Position numbers and translations under genes: made by a program
In this document: positions 5,264 through 5,373 of the stretch, piece by piece
Layout of the letters: each line of letters starts with the position of its first letter
Position numbering within the stretch: position 1 is the first letter of the stretch
DNA from: Coriobacteriaceae bacterium
GTDB lineage: Bacteria; Actinomycetota; Coriobacteriia; Coriobacteriales; Coriobacteriaceae
NCBI GenBank assembly: GCA_902362275.1
Contig: CABIWB010000002.1
Coordinates: 163,151-168,523, forward strand
Direction of reading: 5' to 3'
DNA: 5,373 nt
Notes under the pieces: model-generated
What the model was told of the DNA's origin: nothing
The model's input: the letters and a program-made list of their open reading frames with translations, nothing else
Databases searched by the model: none

Positions 5264-5373
5264 ACCGCATGGATTCGAACCTCGGTCGAGGCGCGGGCGT
5301 AAAGAAAACGCGGAGCGTTTTTAGCCCGCGGGCGAGCGCGCCGGCAGGCGGGCGAAGCCGGTGCGGATCCGCG
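5264..5373. repeat. Structured intergenic repeat, copy 2 (cut by the window end)
   Basis: This aligns to bases 1-108 with two extra bases, in the same orientation. The 29 bases 5297-5325 are identical to 32-60, and CCGGCAGGCGGGCGAAGCCGGT and CGGATCCGCG are also shared. AAAACGC-GGA-GCGTTTT (5305-5321) is enclosed here by an outer GCGGGC/GCCCGC pairing (5293-5298 with 5324-5329) that copy 1 lacks. Near its start, the minus strand reads GGTTCGAATCC, exactly a tRNA T-loop sequence, but no full tRNA can be folded around it. It lies immediately behind the tRNA-Arg terminator. Confidence 0.78.

Overview
The window looks like a chromosomal housekeeping stretch from a moderately high-GC Actinomycetota bacterium. 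The style of the proteins, the Asp/Glu-rich SerRS and the intergenic repeats suggest a gut Coriobacteriia member such as Collinsella; this is recognition from memory, not a database result. No phage, CRISPR, toxin-antitoxin or complete insertion-sequence genes are visible.

Layout. Bases 1-142 hold a structured, GC-rich intergenic repeat that ends in a tRNA-3'-like CGCACCA and is followed by a strong GCAA-tetraloop terminator (150-178). Bases 179-527 have no credible gene but contain a 217-bp element (233-449) bounded by 33-bp inverted repeats, MITE-like in form. Next comes a plus-strand run: an SPFH/stomatin-like membrane protein (528-1466), rlmH (1473-1943, six bases later) and a ProC-type pyrroline-5-carboxylate reductase (2017-2787). 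The 2788-3227 gap hides a 57-codon minus-strand gene for a single-pass membrane protein (2943-3116), with its own ribosome binding site and two hairpins behind it. That gene is divergent from serS (3228-4511), and the short spacer between them contains three perfect palindromes. After the serS UUCG-loop terminator come an unrecognised 125-aa gene (4685-5062), then a tRNA-Arg(ACG) gene with its own promoter and GCAA-loop terminator (5140-5255). The window ends inside a second copy of the structured repeat (5264-5373).

How the genes relate. rlmH, serS and tRNA-Arg all serve translation (ribosome modification, seryl-tRNA charging, decoding of CGN codons). proC makes proline, and the SPFH protein is a membrane scaffold probably co-transcribed with rlmH. 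I see no new multi-gene system. The parts that go beyond ordinary annotation are the two repeat families, the hidden small membrane protein, the palindrome-packed divergent promoter and the unrecognised 125-aa gene.
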